From Gammaproteobacteria bacterium (lineage in GTDB: Bacteria; Pseudomonadota; Gammaproteobacteria; Pseudomonadales; Azotimanducaceae), in contig VXPO01000026.1 in NCBI GenBank assembly GCA_009839505.1, positions 1 to 35,871 of the forward strand: a stretch of DNA of 35,871 nucleotides, given 5' to 3'. Both the position numbers and the translations under genes were made by a program. Position 1 is the stretch's first letter, and each line of letters opens with the position of its first letter. Below the pieces are notes generated by a model. It did no database searches. It was not told the origin of the DNA and saw only the letters and a list, made by a program, of their open reading frames with translations. This document shows, in pieces, positions 1-7,529 of this stretch.

Positions 1-1
1 C

Positions 2-46
2 GCGACCGCTTCGCGGTCGCCCCGAGAATTCGCTGCGCGAATTCTC
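2..46. repeat. Two adjacent short inverted repeats (twin hairpins)
   Basis: Two nearly touching perfect palindromes are visible. The first has arms GCGACCGC (2-9) and GCGGTCGC (13-20) around TTC. The second has arms GAGAATTCGC (24-33) and GCGAATTCTC (37-46) around TGC. They lie about 165 bases beyond the stop of the minus-strand AmpG-like gene, so they could act as transcription terminators, but no T-run follows either one. They could also be part of a dispersed palindromic repeat or belong to a gene outside the window. The rest of 47-212 shows no convincing gene. Confidence 0.6.
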
Positions 47-212
47 CCGGCAGCGTGGTGTCGCTGACGGCCAGGCAACGAAGGGGGGTCTTGTTCCATG
101 CGCTCGGTTCGGGATCGGAAACCCGTGACCAGGAGGACTCGGTCCGGACGGTGGCCATGGCACCGAATCCTGGCCCAAGATCTGGGCGGGGAGATTGCCG
201 CGGGCCGAATAC

Positions 213-1790
213 CTACGCGCTATTGCGACTTTCGCCCCCCGGTTGCGCCGGCGCATTGCGCATGACCCACGCCACCAGGAACAGTACGGGGATGCCGATC
301 ACCGCCGTACCGACGAAGAAAGTGGGATAGCCGAAGGCGTCCACGATGCCGCCGGTGTAGCCGCCGAGGAGTTTCGGGAACAGCGACATCAGCGAACTGA
401 AGATGGCGTACTGCACGGCGGTGAACGAGATGCTGGTAAGGCTCGACAGGTAGGCGACGAACGCCGCGCTCGCGAGTCCCGCGGTAAGGTTGTCGGCGGC
501 GATGACGGCGTAGAGCAGCGGCAGGTTGCCGTCGGACATCGCCAACGCCACGAACAGCAGGTTGGTCGCGGCCGCCAGCACGGCACCAAGCATGAGCACG
601 CGCATGACGCCGTACTTGATCGCTAGCCAGCCGCCGAGAAAACCGCCGAGGATCGTCATCCACAGTCCGAAGACCTTCGTCGCCGTGGCGATGGTTTCCT
701 TACTGTAGCCCACGTCGTAGTAGAAGACGTTGGCGATGACGCCGAGGACGATGTCGGAGACACGATAGAAGCCGACCAGCAGCAGCACGGCGATCGCGGC
801 GCGTCCGTAGCGTGCAAAGAAATCGGTGACGGGCGCGACATAGGTGTCTTGGACCATATTGCGTTGCACCAATCCCGACTTCACGCAGACGAGCGCGAAC
901 GCGATGCCGATGGCGAGCGCAGCCACGAGCCTCAGCGCCTGGCAGACGAAGCCGGGCAATCCTCCTGGCAACCCCGCTTCGGAAAGCCAACGGGTAGCCG
1001 CATCGGCCGCCGGTCCGAACCCGACGAATGCCACGACGAAGCACGCGACGACCAACGCGAAAAGGATCAGGAAGCGCGCGTAGTCAAGGGCGCCGTGGAA
1101 GTACGTCGAGACGTTCCGGCGTACCGGTTCCCGAACCACGAGCGTCGTCGCGACACCGACCAGCATCGTCGCCGCCATGCACAGATAGGTGAGTCTCCAG
1201 GCTTCGTAGGAGTAGCTCTCGGCCGTGCTCCCGAAACCGGCGGCCAGGTAGAGCGCCACGGCTCCGGCGACGAGCATGCCGCAGCGGTATCCCGCGATGT
1301 ACGACGAGGAAAGCAGCGCCTGCATGGATACGTCCACCGCCTCGATGCGGTAGGCGTCGACGACGATGTCCTGGGTTGCGGAGGAAAACCCCAGCGCCAC
1401 CGCGGCGACCGCCATCAGGGTCAGGCCACCGGCCGCGGCGGGATCGGTGAACGCCATCGATGCGATGGCCGCCATGACGGCCAGTTGGGCGACGAGCATC
1501 CAACCTCGTCGCTGTCCCAGGCGCTTCGTCAACACCGGCAACGGCAGCTTGTCGACCAAGGGCGCCCAGACGAACTTGAACGAATAGCCGAGCGCAGCCC
1601 AACTGAAGTAGGTGACCGCGGCCCGCTCCACCCCGGCTTCCCGCAGCCAGAGTGAAAGTGTCGCGAAGATCAGCAGAAATGGCAGACCCGAGGAGAACCC
1701 CAGGAACAGCAGGGCGGCGACTTGGGGATGCAGGTACGCCGCGATCGTGGCGCGTGGCGAAACGACAGGGGCTTCGGCGGAGTCCGTCAC
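213..1790 (-). CDS. ampG: AmpG-like MFS permease (muropeptide transporter family)
   Basis: 525-residue polytopic membrane protein of the major facilitator superfamily. Family knowledge: AmpG imports GlcNAc-anhydroMurNAc muropeptides across the inner membrane for cell-wall recycling. The N-terminal part (FLGFSSGLPFLLIFATLSLW, about residues 29-48) is the typical AmpG/acetyl-CoA-transporter-type first helix, and WAPLVDKLPLPVL followed by LGQRRGWML (about 75-100) is the classic loop 2-3 region of this subfamily. The length fits the longer, roughly 14-helix AmpG proteins. The start is GTG at 1790, because no ATG lies near the conserved N-terminus. It begins 43 bases after the cytochrome oxidase subunit IV stop on the same strand, so it may be co-transcribed with the oxidase operon, an unusual neighbour. 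Transport of another solute cannot be excluded from sequence alone. Confidence 0.85.
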   Translation of the reverse strand: MTDSAEAPVVSPRATIAAYLHPQVAALLFLGFSSGLPFLLIFATLSLWLREAGVERAAVTYFSWAALGYSFKFVWAPLVDKLPLPVLTKRLGQRRGWMLVAQLAVMAAIASMAFTDPAAAGGLTLMAVAAVALGFSSATQDIVVDAYRIEAVDVSMQALLSSSYIAGYRCGMLVAGAVALYLAAGFGSTAESYSYEAWRLTYLCMAATMLVGVATTLVVREPVRRNVSTYFHGALDYARFLILFALVVACFVVAFVGFGPAADAATRWLSEAGLPGGLPGFVCQALRLVAALAIGIAFALVCVKSGLVQRNMVQDTYVAPVTDFFARYGRAAIAVLLLVGFYRVSDIVLGVIANVFYYDVGYSKETIATATKVFGLWMTILGGFLGGWLAIKYGVMRVLMLGAVLAAATNLLFVALAMSDGNLPLLYAVIAADNLTAGLASAAFVAYLSSLTSISFTAVQYAIFSSLMSLFPKLLGGYTGGIVDAFGYPTFFVGTAVIGIPVLFLVAWVMRNAPAQPGGESRNSA

Positions 1791-1833
1791 CGTTGCCTGG
1801 CGTTGACGGGGGCGCCGCTCGACACCGCGCGAA

Positions 1834-2190
1834 CTAGTGGTGGGTGCCGGGGAGCGGAAGCCGCTCCGGCGATACTTCCGCGCCGAAGAACACGATCCGC
1901 GTCAGCCAGGTGTAGTCGGACTCCATGTACATCAGCCCCACCAGGAGCACGATCACGCCGGGTGGCAGCAGGAGCGCGTAGATCAGTGCCAGCCGCTCGT
2001 ACTTCAGGTGCATGAAGATGGCAACGATGTAGCCGGCCTTGACGAACATGAAGATGAGGATCAGTGCCCAGCGCAGCAAGCCGGCGTCCATGTAGTCCGT
2101 CGCGTAGGAGCCTGCGCTCACCACGAACAGCAAGCCCCAGATCCAGAAATACAGGGTGAGCGGGTGCTGCTGGCCAACCTCGGAAGACAC
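1834..2190 (-). CDS. Cytochrome c oxidase subunit IV (caa3-type small subunit)
   Basis: 118-residue protein with three predicted membrane helices (about residues 12-30, 40-60 and 70-90). The core, WALILIFMFVKAGYIVAIFM followed by HLKYER, is the signature of the prokaryotic COX4 small-subunit family, which stabilises the oxidase complex without carrying redox centres. The start is GTG at 2190, 15 bases after the subunit III stop, in the standard order II-I-III-IV. The C-terminal tail beyond the third helix (about residues 95-118) is polar. Confidence 0.85.
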   Translation of the reverse strand: MSSEVGQQHPLTLYFWIWGLLFVVSAGSYATDYMDAGLLRWALILIFMFVKAGYIVAIFMHLKYERLALIYALLLPPGVIVLLVGLMYMESDYTWLTRIVFFGAEVSPERLPLPGTHH

Positions 2191-2205
2191 GTGGATTACC
2201 CCAAC

Positions 2206-2883
2206 CTACCAGAGATAGAAGAACGCGAAGATGAACACCCAGACGAGGTCGACGAAGTGCCAGTAGAGGCCGGTGATCTCGACGATCTCGAAATTGGTGT
2301 TGTCGTATCTGCCCTTGCTGATTCTTCTCGCGATGATGATCAGGTAGGCGACCCCCGCGGACACATGCAGGCCGTGGAACCCGGTGATCATGAAGAAACA
2401 GGAACCGAACTGCGGTGCGCCCCACGGATTCTCGAAGGGTCGCACGCCCTCGGAGATCAGCTTGGTCCACTCGAACGCTTGCATGCCGACGAAGACCGCG
2501 CCGAAAAACGCGGTGAGGTACATGAACCGGACGGCCCGCCTCTTGTCCCGCCGATAGCCGTAGTTCACCGCCAGCGCCATGGTGCCGCTCGAGGTGATGA
2601 GATCGAAGGTCATGATGGCGATGAGCAAGAGCGGCACCGGAACGCCGAACATCGTCAGCGAGAACACCTCGCTGGCGTTGGGCCACGCCTCGGCGGTGGT
2701 CGTGCGCACCGTCATGTAGGCCGTGAGGAAGATCGAGAAGATGAACGTGTCCGAGAGGAGGAAGATCCACATCATCGCCTTCCCCCAGGGCACGCCCTTG
2801 AAGGTGGTGACGTCCGAGGACCAGTCCTTGGCGATGGTCGCCAGGCCGGTGACTTCCGTCTCTGCTTGTGCTGCTTGGGCCAT
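2206..2883 (-). CDS. ctaE: Cytochrome c oxidase subunit III
   Basis: 225 residues with five predicted helices, the short bacterial form that lacks the first two helices of the seven-helix type. Recognisable family blocks are MWIFLLSDTFIFSIFLTAYM (about 38-57), the conserved Glu in GMQAFEWTKLI (about 133-143), FFMITGFHGLHVSAG (about 163-177) and the C-terminal WHFVDLVWVFIF (about 209-220). Subunit III sits beside subunit I in the inner membrane and helps keep proton uptake through the D-channel working. The ATG at 2883 is 25 bases after the subunit I stop and the gene is plainly part of the same operon. Confidence 0.93.
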   Translation of the reverse strand: MAQAAQAETEVTGLATIAKDWSSDVTTFKGVPWGKAMMWIFLLSDTFIFSIFLTAYMTVRTTTAEAWPNASEVFSLTMFGVPVPLLLIAIMTFDLITSSGTMALAVNYGYRRDKRRAVRFMYLTAFFGAVFVGMQAFEWTKLISEGVRPFENPWGAPQFGSCFFMITGFHGLHVSAGVAYLIIIARRISKGRYDNTNFEIVEITGLYWHFVDLVWVFIFAFFYLW

Positions 2884-2908
2884 TAATTCGGTTCTCTTCT
2901 AGACGCGC

Positions 2909-4642
2909 CTAGGCCTGGGCTTCCCGCGGCACGTCCTGGGGAATGAAGTCCCGTTCCTGCCCGGGAACGCTGTAGTCGTATGCCCAGCGGTGCACCGTCG
3001 GCAACCGCTCGCCCCAGTTGCCGTGGACCGGCGGCGTCTGTGGCGTGCACCACTCGAGGCTGTTCGCCTCCCAGGGGTTGTCGCCGGCCTCTCGGCCCTT
3101 GCGATAGCTGACGATCAGGTTGTAGATGAACAGGAACTGGGCGATGCCCACGACGTAGGCCGTCAGCGTAATGCTGACGTTGAGGATCTCCATGCTCGGG
3201 GTCAGGATCGTCGACTCGCCGATGTCGTACTGGTAGTAGCGCCGCGGGATCGCCAGGAAGTGCATCGGGAAGTAGATGGCGTAGGTCCCGATGAAGGTGA
3301 TCCAGAAATGCCAGAGGCCGATCGTGTCGTTCAGCATCCGGCCGGTGATCTTGGGGTACCAGTGGTAGATGCCGCCGAAAATCACCAGGATCGGCGCGAC
3401 CCCCATCACCATGTGGAAGTGGGCGACCACGAAATACGTGTCGGACAGTGGCACGTCGACGATCACGTTGCCGAGGAAGAGTCCGGTGAGTCCGCCCACC
3501 ACGAAGGTGATGACGAAGGCGATGGCGAACAGCATCGGCACCGTGAAGCGGATGTTTGCCCGCCACAGGGTGAGGGTCCAGTTGTAGACCTTGATGGCCG
3601 TCGGCACGGCGATGATGAGCGTCGTGGTGGCGAAGAAGAAGCCGAAGTAGGGGTGCATGCCGGCGACGTACATGTGGTGTGCCCAGACGATGAACGACAG
3701 CCCGCCGATGGCGACGATGGCCCACACCATCAGCCGGTAGCCGAAGATGTTCTTGCGCGCGTGCACCGAGATCAGGTCGGAGACCACGCCGAACGCCGGC
3801 AGCGCGACGATGTACACCTCGGGGTGGCCGAAGAACCAGAACAGGTGCTGGAACAGCAGCGGACTGCCGCCAGCGTAGTCCTCGCCAATCTCGAGAGAGT
3901 TGATCGCGGGCATAAAGAAGCTGGTGCCGAGGACGTTGTCCAGCGTCATCATGATGGCGCTGACGAACAGCGCCGGGAAGGCCAGCAGACCGAGTACCGT
4001 CGCCATGCCGATGCCCCAGATGGACAGCGGCATTCGCATCATGGTCATGCCCCGGGTGCGGGCCTGCAGGATCGTCGTGATGTAGTTGAGGCCGCCCATG
4101 GTGAACGCCACGATGAACACCGCGAGCGAGGCCAGCATGGTGAGGATGCCCCAGTCGGCGCCGGGGGTTCCCGTGAGGATGGCCTGCGGCGGATAGAGCG
4201 TCCAGCCCGCGCCGGTCGGCCCCTCCATGCCGGGAACGTAGCCGAGCATGAGGATGATCACGCTCGCCAGGTAGACGTGGTAGCTGATCATGTTGACGAA
4301 CGGGAACACCATGTCCCGGGCGCCGAGCATCAACGGCACCAGGTAGTTGCCGAAGCTGCCGAGCAGGAACGCCGTCAACAGGTAGATCACCATGATCATG
4401 CCGTGCATGGTGACCGACTGGTAGTAGAGCTCCGGGTCGATCCAGTCGAAGAGGCCGGGGAAGCCGATCTGGGTGCGCATGATCCAGGAAAGCACAAGCG
4501 CCACGAGGCCCACGGCGATGGCCGTGATGCCGTACTGGACGGCGATCACCTTGTGGTCCTGGCTGAACCAGTACTTGGTGATCCAGGTGTGCGGATCGTG
4601 AAGCGGTATCGCTTCCTGGTACGGTATTTCTGCCTGTGCCAT
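2909..4642 (-). CDS. ctaD: Cytochrome c oxidase subunit I (heme-copper oxidase, A1-like)
   Basis: 577-residue catalytic subunit that reduces oxygen to water at the heme a3-CuB centre and pumps protons. The ligands are visible: the heme a His in SVTMHGMIMVIYLL, the CuB His with the cross-linked Tyr in FFGHPEVYIVALPAF, the His pair in VWAHHMYVAGM, and both C-terminal His in VAHFHMVMG. The Glu of GHPEV (end of the D-channel), the Asp entrance of the D-channel in ARDMVFPFVN and the K-channel Lys in IAVPTAIKVYNW are all present, so this is an A1-like pump despite the cytochrome-c-fused partner subunit. The ATG at 4642 follows a clear GGGAG ribosome site. Confidence 0.96.
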   Translation of the reverse strand: MAQAEIPYQEAIPLHDPHTWITKYWFSQDHKVIAVQYGITAIAVGLVALVLSWIMRTQIGFPGLFDWIDPELYYQSVTMHGMIMVIYLLTAFLLGSFGNYLVPLMLGARDMVFPFVNMISYHVYLASVIILMLGYVPGMEGPTGAGWTLYPPQAILTGTPGADWGILTMLASLAVFIVAFTMGGLNYITTILQARTRGMTMMRMPLSIWGIGMATVLGLLAFPALFVSAIMMTLDNVLGTSFFMPAINSLEIGEDYAGGSPLLFQHLFWFFGHPEVYIVALPAFGVVSDLISVHARKNIFGYRLMVWAIVAIGGLSFIVWAHHMYVAGMHPYFGFFFATTTLIIAVPTAIKVYNWTLTLWRANIRFTVPMLFAIAFVITFVVGGLTGLFLGNVIVDVPLSDTYFVVAHFHMVMGVAPILVIFGGIYHWYPKITGRMLNDTIGLWHFWITFIGTYAIYFPMHFLAIPRRYYQYDIGESTILTPSMEILNVSITLTAYVVGIAQFLFIYNLIVSYRKGREAGDNPWEANSLEWCTPQTPPVHGNWGERLPTVHRWAYDYSVPGQERDFIPQDVPREAQA

Positions 4643-4714
4643 GGGTCTCTCCCTGGGGGGTCCCAGCCTTCAGAGTCCTATCTTAAAGCCAACGGTTCCA
4701 GCCCGCATATCTCG

Positions 4715-5884
4715 TCACGGAGTCGGAGCCTCCGCGGGTGCCTCGGGCGCGGTCGCTCCGGACTCGTCAGCGCTGACTTCCTCCTTGAGAAGTGCGACCA
4801 GCGCTTCGATGTCTGCGTCGGATACGGTCGATTCGTCGTAGGCCAGCATCGCCGGCGCGAAGCCCTCGACCACCTGTGAATTGGGATCGCGGATCGACTC
4901 GACCACGTAGGCTTCGTCCACCATCACGGTGGAGCCGTCCGCCAGCGTCCGCTCGGTCCCCCAGAGGTCCAGCCAGGTGGGACCGATCATGGCCTTGCCG
5001 TCCAGCGAGTGGCAGACCAGGCAGCCGGTGGACTCGGCGAACTCGCGTCCGCGACGGGCCAGCGGACTGTAGGATTTCGGCACGACCCCGGCCTGCATCT
5101 GCGCCCAGGTCTGCTGCCCGGCGAGCCAACCGTCGAAGTCCTCGCGGGTGTCCACCTTCACCCAACCGCGCATCTGGAAGTGGTTCTGGCCGCACAGCTC
5201 GGCGCAGAGCACCTCGTAGGGCTTTTCCTGGATGCGGGTGGGCGTGAACCAGAAGTAGGTGACCATGCCCGGCACGCTGTCCATCTTGGCGCGGAATTCC
5301 GGCACCCAGAAGTCGTGCAGCACGTCGTTCGAGCGCAGCCAGATCTTGTAGGGCTGGTCGACGGCGAGATGCACGGTGTTGTCGGTGATCAGCACGTCGT
5401 CGTCGCCGTTGGGATCGCTCTTGTTCATCCCGAAGGGGTTGTCCAAGGTGATGTTGTCGACATGAACCGTGCCGAATTTGCCGTCCTCGCCCGGGAACCG
5501 GAATGCCCACTGCCACTGTCTCGACAGCACCTCGACTTCCTGGGCGTCGTCGGGAGCATTGACGAAGTCGTTCCAGACGATCAGCCCGGGCGCCAGCATC
5601 GCCACCACGCCGATGGTCGTGACGACGGTGAGCCACCACTCGAGTCGGGGATTCTCGGGCTCGTAGTCGGCGCGGGCTTCCTTGCGGTAGCGGAACTTCC
5701 ACGTGGTGTACACCATGAACACGCCGATCAGGGCGAACACGATGCCGCAGATCCAGAAGGTCAGGATCACGGTGTTGTCGATATGGCCCCAGTTGGAGGC
5801 GATCTCCGTGAACTGCCACGGGCTGAAGAACGACAACAGCACCGACACGATGACGATGATGAGAAGAACGATCGCTACAGCCAT
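4715..5884 (-). CDS. ctaC: Cytochrome c oxidase subunit II with fused cytochrome c domain
   Basis: 389 residues. Hydrophobic segments lie at about 2-20, 38-60 and 84-101. A CuA cupredoxin domain follows, with ligands C227, C231, H235 and M238 in CAELCGQNHFQM and an upstream His in LHDFWVPEF. A C-terminal class I cytochrome c domain has heme-binding CLVCH (C288, C291, H292) and a likely axial Met in GFAPAM. The short tail is rich in Ala, Pro and Glu. The subunit passes electrons from soluble cytochrome c, via its own heme and CuA, to subunit I. I start it at ATG 5884, preceded by GAGG, rather than at an in-frame codon at 5947, because the upstream residues are polar and unlike the family. It is the first gene of the oxidase operon. 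Confidence 0.93.
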   Translation of the reverse strand: MAVAIVLLIIVIVSVLLSFFSPWQFTEIASNWGHIDNTVILTFWICGIVFALIGVFMVYTTWKFRYRKEARADYEPENPRLEWWLTVVTTIGVVAMLAPGLIVWNDFVNAPDDAQEVEVLSRQWQWAFRFPGEDGKFGTVHVDNITLDNPFGMNKSDPNGDDDVLITDNTVHLAVDQPYKIWLRSNDVLHDFWVPEFRAKMDSVPGMVTYFWFTPTRIQEKPYEVLCAELCGQNHFQMRGWVKVDTREDFDGWLAGQQTWAQMQAGVVPKSYSPLARRGREFAESTGCLVCHSLDGKAMIGPTWLDLWGTERTLADGSTVMVDEAYVVESIRDPNSQVVEGFAPAMLAYDESTVSDADIEALVALLKEEVSADESGATAPEAPAEAPTP

Positions 5885-6173
5885 ATTGCCTCGGTTTCTG
5901 GCTCGATGGTGGGTTTCACATCGCAATCCGACAACCACGACGGACACCTGCCGTGCCCGTTAAGAACACCCAGTTCCGCTATTGCGCACCGTGATGACTC
6001 TTTCCCTTGGTCGATCCTCCCACTGATCGAAAGAGGACCAGGGAAGCCGGCGCGCATTTTCCGATAAAAGAACGCGGAGGATCAAGCGTCAGGCGAACCG
6101 CTGACTCGTCGAGTCGTGTCGGCGGTGAAACATCGGTGTCGTGGCCGCTTGCTGCGATCACCGGGCAATGGTC
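5885..6173. other. Intergenic region upstream of the oxidase operon
   Basis: No convincing coding region was found here. The stretch must hold the promoter of the minus-strand oxidase operon, but I could not pick out a reliable -35/-10 pair. Short open frames on both strands have no recognisable protein features. Confidence 0.5.
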
Positions 6174-6236
6174 TCAGGGGGTCGCGAGCAAGACGCCCGC
6201 CAGTTCGAACCGCTCGAAGTCCGTCAGGTTGTAGCA
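6174..6236 (-). pseudogene. Possible C-terminal remnant of a VapC/PIN-type toxin
   Basis: Starting one base after the AbrB-type antitoxin stop, the minus strand encodes CYNLTDFERFELAGVLLATP and then a stop. Family knowledge: FitB/VapC-type PIN toxins commonly end in a motif of the form N-x-x-D-F, a few residues, G-V-x-L-x-x-P, directly before the stop. The position (immediately after a VapB-like gene) and the pattern agree. No PIN catalytic core with its N-terminal Asp precedes it, so if real this is only the tail of a toxin deleted down to about 20 codons. The match is short and could be chance. Confidence 0.35.
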
Positions 6237-6237
6237 C

Positions 6238-6504
6238 TCAGTGGGCGTCGCGGGCGATTCGGGTGCTGCGAGACCTCCGTTCGGTGCGGACGAACTCGCC
6301 GATGTCAACCGGCGCGCGCGTGGTGCCGTGATGGACGAGAATCCCTTGCTTGCGAATGAGCGCCGGTTCGTCATCGGCTCGGCGGAGTGTGATCGTGTTG
6401 GCGGCAGCCTCGATCACGAGTTGGCATCCGGGAGTCAGGTTGAACTGCTCACGCAGCGGCTTCGGCACAACGAGTCTGCCTGCCTTGTCAATCGTAATAA
6501 CCAT
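6238..6504 (-). CDS. AbrB/SpoVT-family (VapB-like) antitoxin, apparently orphan
   Basis: 88 residues. The N-terminal half, MVITIDKAGRLVVPKPLREQ (1-20) followed by FNLTPGCQLVIEA, is a textbook SpoVT/AbrB swapped-hairpin DNA-binding domain. The C-terminal half (about 45-88) is the variable part that in VapB antitoxins wraps the toxin. Such proteins normally repress their own operon and neutralise a PIN-domain ribonuclease encoded just downstream. Here no intact toxin follows, only a possible 20-codon remnant. The ATG at 6504 has no strong ribosome site. Confidence 0.8.
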   Translation of the reverse strand: MVITIDKAGRLVVPKPLREQFNLTPGCQLVIEAAANTITLRRADDEPALIRKQGILVHHGTTRAPVDIGEFVRTERRSRSTRIARDAH

Positions 6505-6649
6505 GGCTGAATGGTGATTTTCAATGGTAGCGGCTGGTCAATGCTAGGAATCCGGCTCCCTCGAGTCGCGCCGCATGTTGAATCCGTGCCGCAACGGTCA
6601 CACGCAGAACGTACACTAGCAATCCGGACCCAATGACTCCCACCCCCTC

Positions 6650-7318
6650 GTGAGCTCGGACCTTCCCCGCAAACTGGTTGCCGAAGCCCTCGGCACGCTG
6701 CTGCTGCTCGCCACCGTGGTGGGCTCCGGCATCATGGGCGTGAACCTCGCCGACGGCAACGACGCCTTGGCGCTGCTCGGCAACACCCTCGCCACGGGTG
6801 CGATCCTTGCCGTGCTGATCACAATGTTGGCTCCGGTATCGGGCGCGCACTTCAATCCGGCGGTCACGCTGGCATTCCTGGTTCGCCGGGAAATCGACGC
6901 CAGAACCGCGGCTGCCTACGTCGTCGTCCAGATCGTCGGTGGTCTCGCAGGTGCCGTGCTGGCGCACGCGATGTTCGACATGGACCTGGTGCAGATCTCC
7001 ACGAAGGCGAGAACCGGCGTGGGCCAGTGGCTGGCGGAAGGCGTGGCCACCTTCGGCCTGGTGGCGACCATCATCGCGACCTTGAAGGCGCGACCTTCAG
7101 CCGTCGCGGCGATGGTGGGGCTCTACATCAGCGCGGGCTATTGGTTCACGGCCTCCACGTCCTTCGCGAACCCGGCGGTGACGGTGGCGCGTTCGTTCAC
7201 CGACACCTTCAGCGGGATTGCCCCCGTGGACGCACCGGGATTCATCGTCGCGCAGTTGGTCGGCGCGCTCGTCGCAACGGGCTTGATGGCGTGGTTGCTC
7301 CGCGGAGAGGATTCCTAG
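6650..7318 (+). CDS. Aquaporin-like MIP-family channel
   Basis: 222 residues, six predicted helices, with the two half-helix NPA signatures of the major intrinsic protein family: HFNPAVT (NPA at 69-71) and FANPAVT (NPA at 174-176). The selectivity-filter Arg does not directly follow the second NPA as in classical NPARS aquaporins; the sequence is NPAVTVARSF. This variant is common in bacterial members annotated as aquaporin or arsenic-associated AqpS-like channels, so the solute could be water, glycerol or a small uncharged metalloid acid. No ars genes are in view. The start is GTG at 6650; an ATG 17 bases upstream reads only six codons before stopping on top of this GTG. The final codons recur as a fragment at 12491-12556. 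Confidence 0.85.
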   Translation: MSSDLPRKLVAEALGTLLLLATVVGSGIMGVNLADGNDALALLGNTLATGAILAVLITMLAPVSGAHFNPAVTLAFLVRREIDARTAAAYVVVQIVGGLAGAVLAHAMFDMDLVQISTKARTGVGQWLAEGVATFGLVATIIATLKARPSAVAAMVGLYISAGYWFTASTSFANPAVTVARSFTDTFSGIAPVDAPGFIVAQLVGALVATGLMAWLLRGEDS

Positions 7319-7351
7319 GAGAGCTCTGAGCAAGCAGCGGTGGTGCGACCC

Positions 7352-7451
7352 AGCAAAAGGGGACATCCACCCTACGAGCAAAAGGGGACATCCACCCTAC
7401 GAGCAAAAGGGGACATCCACCCTACTGTGCAACGGCGGACATCCACTTTCG
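7352..7451 (+). repeat. Direct 25-bp repeats, forward half of an inverted cluster
   Basis: Three head-to-tail units (7352-7376, 7377-7401, 7402-7425, the last one base short) share the core GGGGACATCCACCCT with tail ACGAGCAAAA. A fourth, degenerate unit (about 7429-7451) reads GGCGGACATCCACTTTCG. The units are tandem with no spacers. They start 33 bases after the aquaporin stop and face the complementary cluster that follows directly. The core resembles the short GGGGACA-type palindromic elements often associated with IS200-like (RAYT) transposases, but no transposase gene is present here, so that link is an inference. Confidence 0.9.
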
Positions 7452-7453
7452 CC

Positions 7454-7528
7454 CAGGGTGGATGTCCCCGAATCGCCGCAGGGTGGATGTCCCCGAATCG
7501 CCGCAGGGTGGATGTCCCCGAATCGCCG
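7454..7528 (-). repeat. Direct 25-bp repeats, inverted half of the cluster
   Basis: Three exact tandem units (7454-7478, 7479-7503, 7504-7528) with core AGGGTGGATGTCCCC, the exact reverse complement of the forward core, followed by GAATCGCCGC. The ten bases outside the core differ from those of the forward units, so the two halves are not simple mirror copies. Together the two halves can pair into a large cruciform or hairpin. The last unit abuts the truncated receptor gene: its reading frame resumes at 7530, two bases after the array. Confidence 0.92.
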
Positions 7529-7529
7529 C

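Noticed and set aside
849-1655. 268-codon plus-strand frame inside the AmpG-like gene
   Set aside because: Antisense shadow with no family features; the minus-strand protein is clearly the real one.
2990-4879. 629-codon open frame on the plus strand
   Set aside because: It lies antisense to oxidase subunits I and II, is dominated by His, Asp, Arg and Glu, and is a by-product of high-GC codon use.
7352-7528. CRISPR array
   Set aside because: Units are strictly tandem at 25 bp with no spacers, they switch orientation in the middle, and no cas gene is present.
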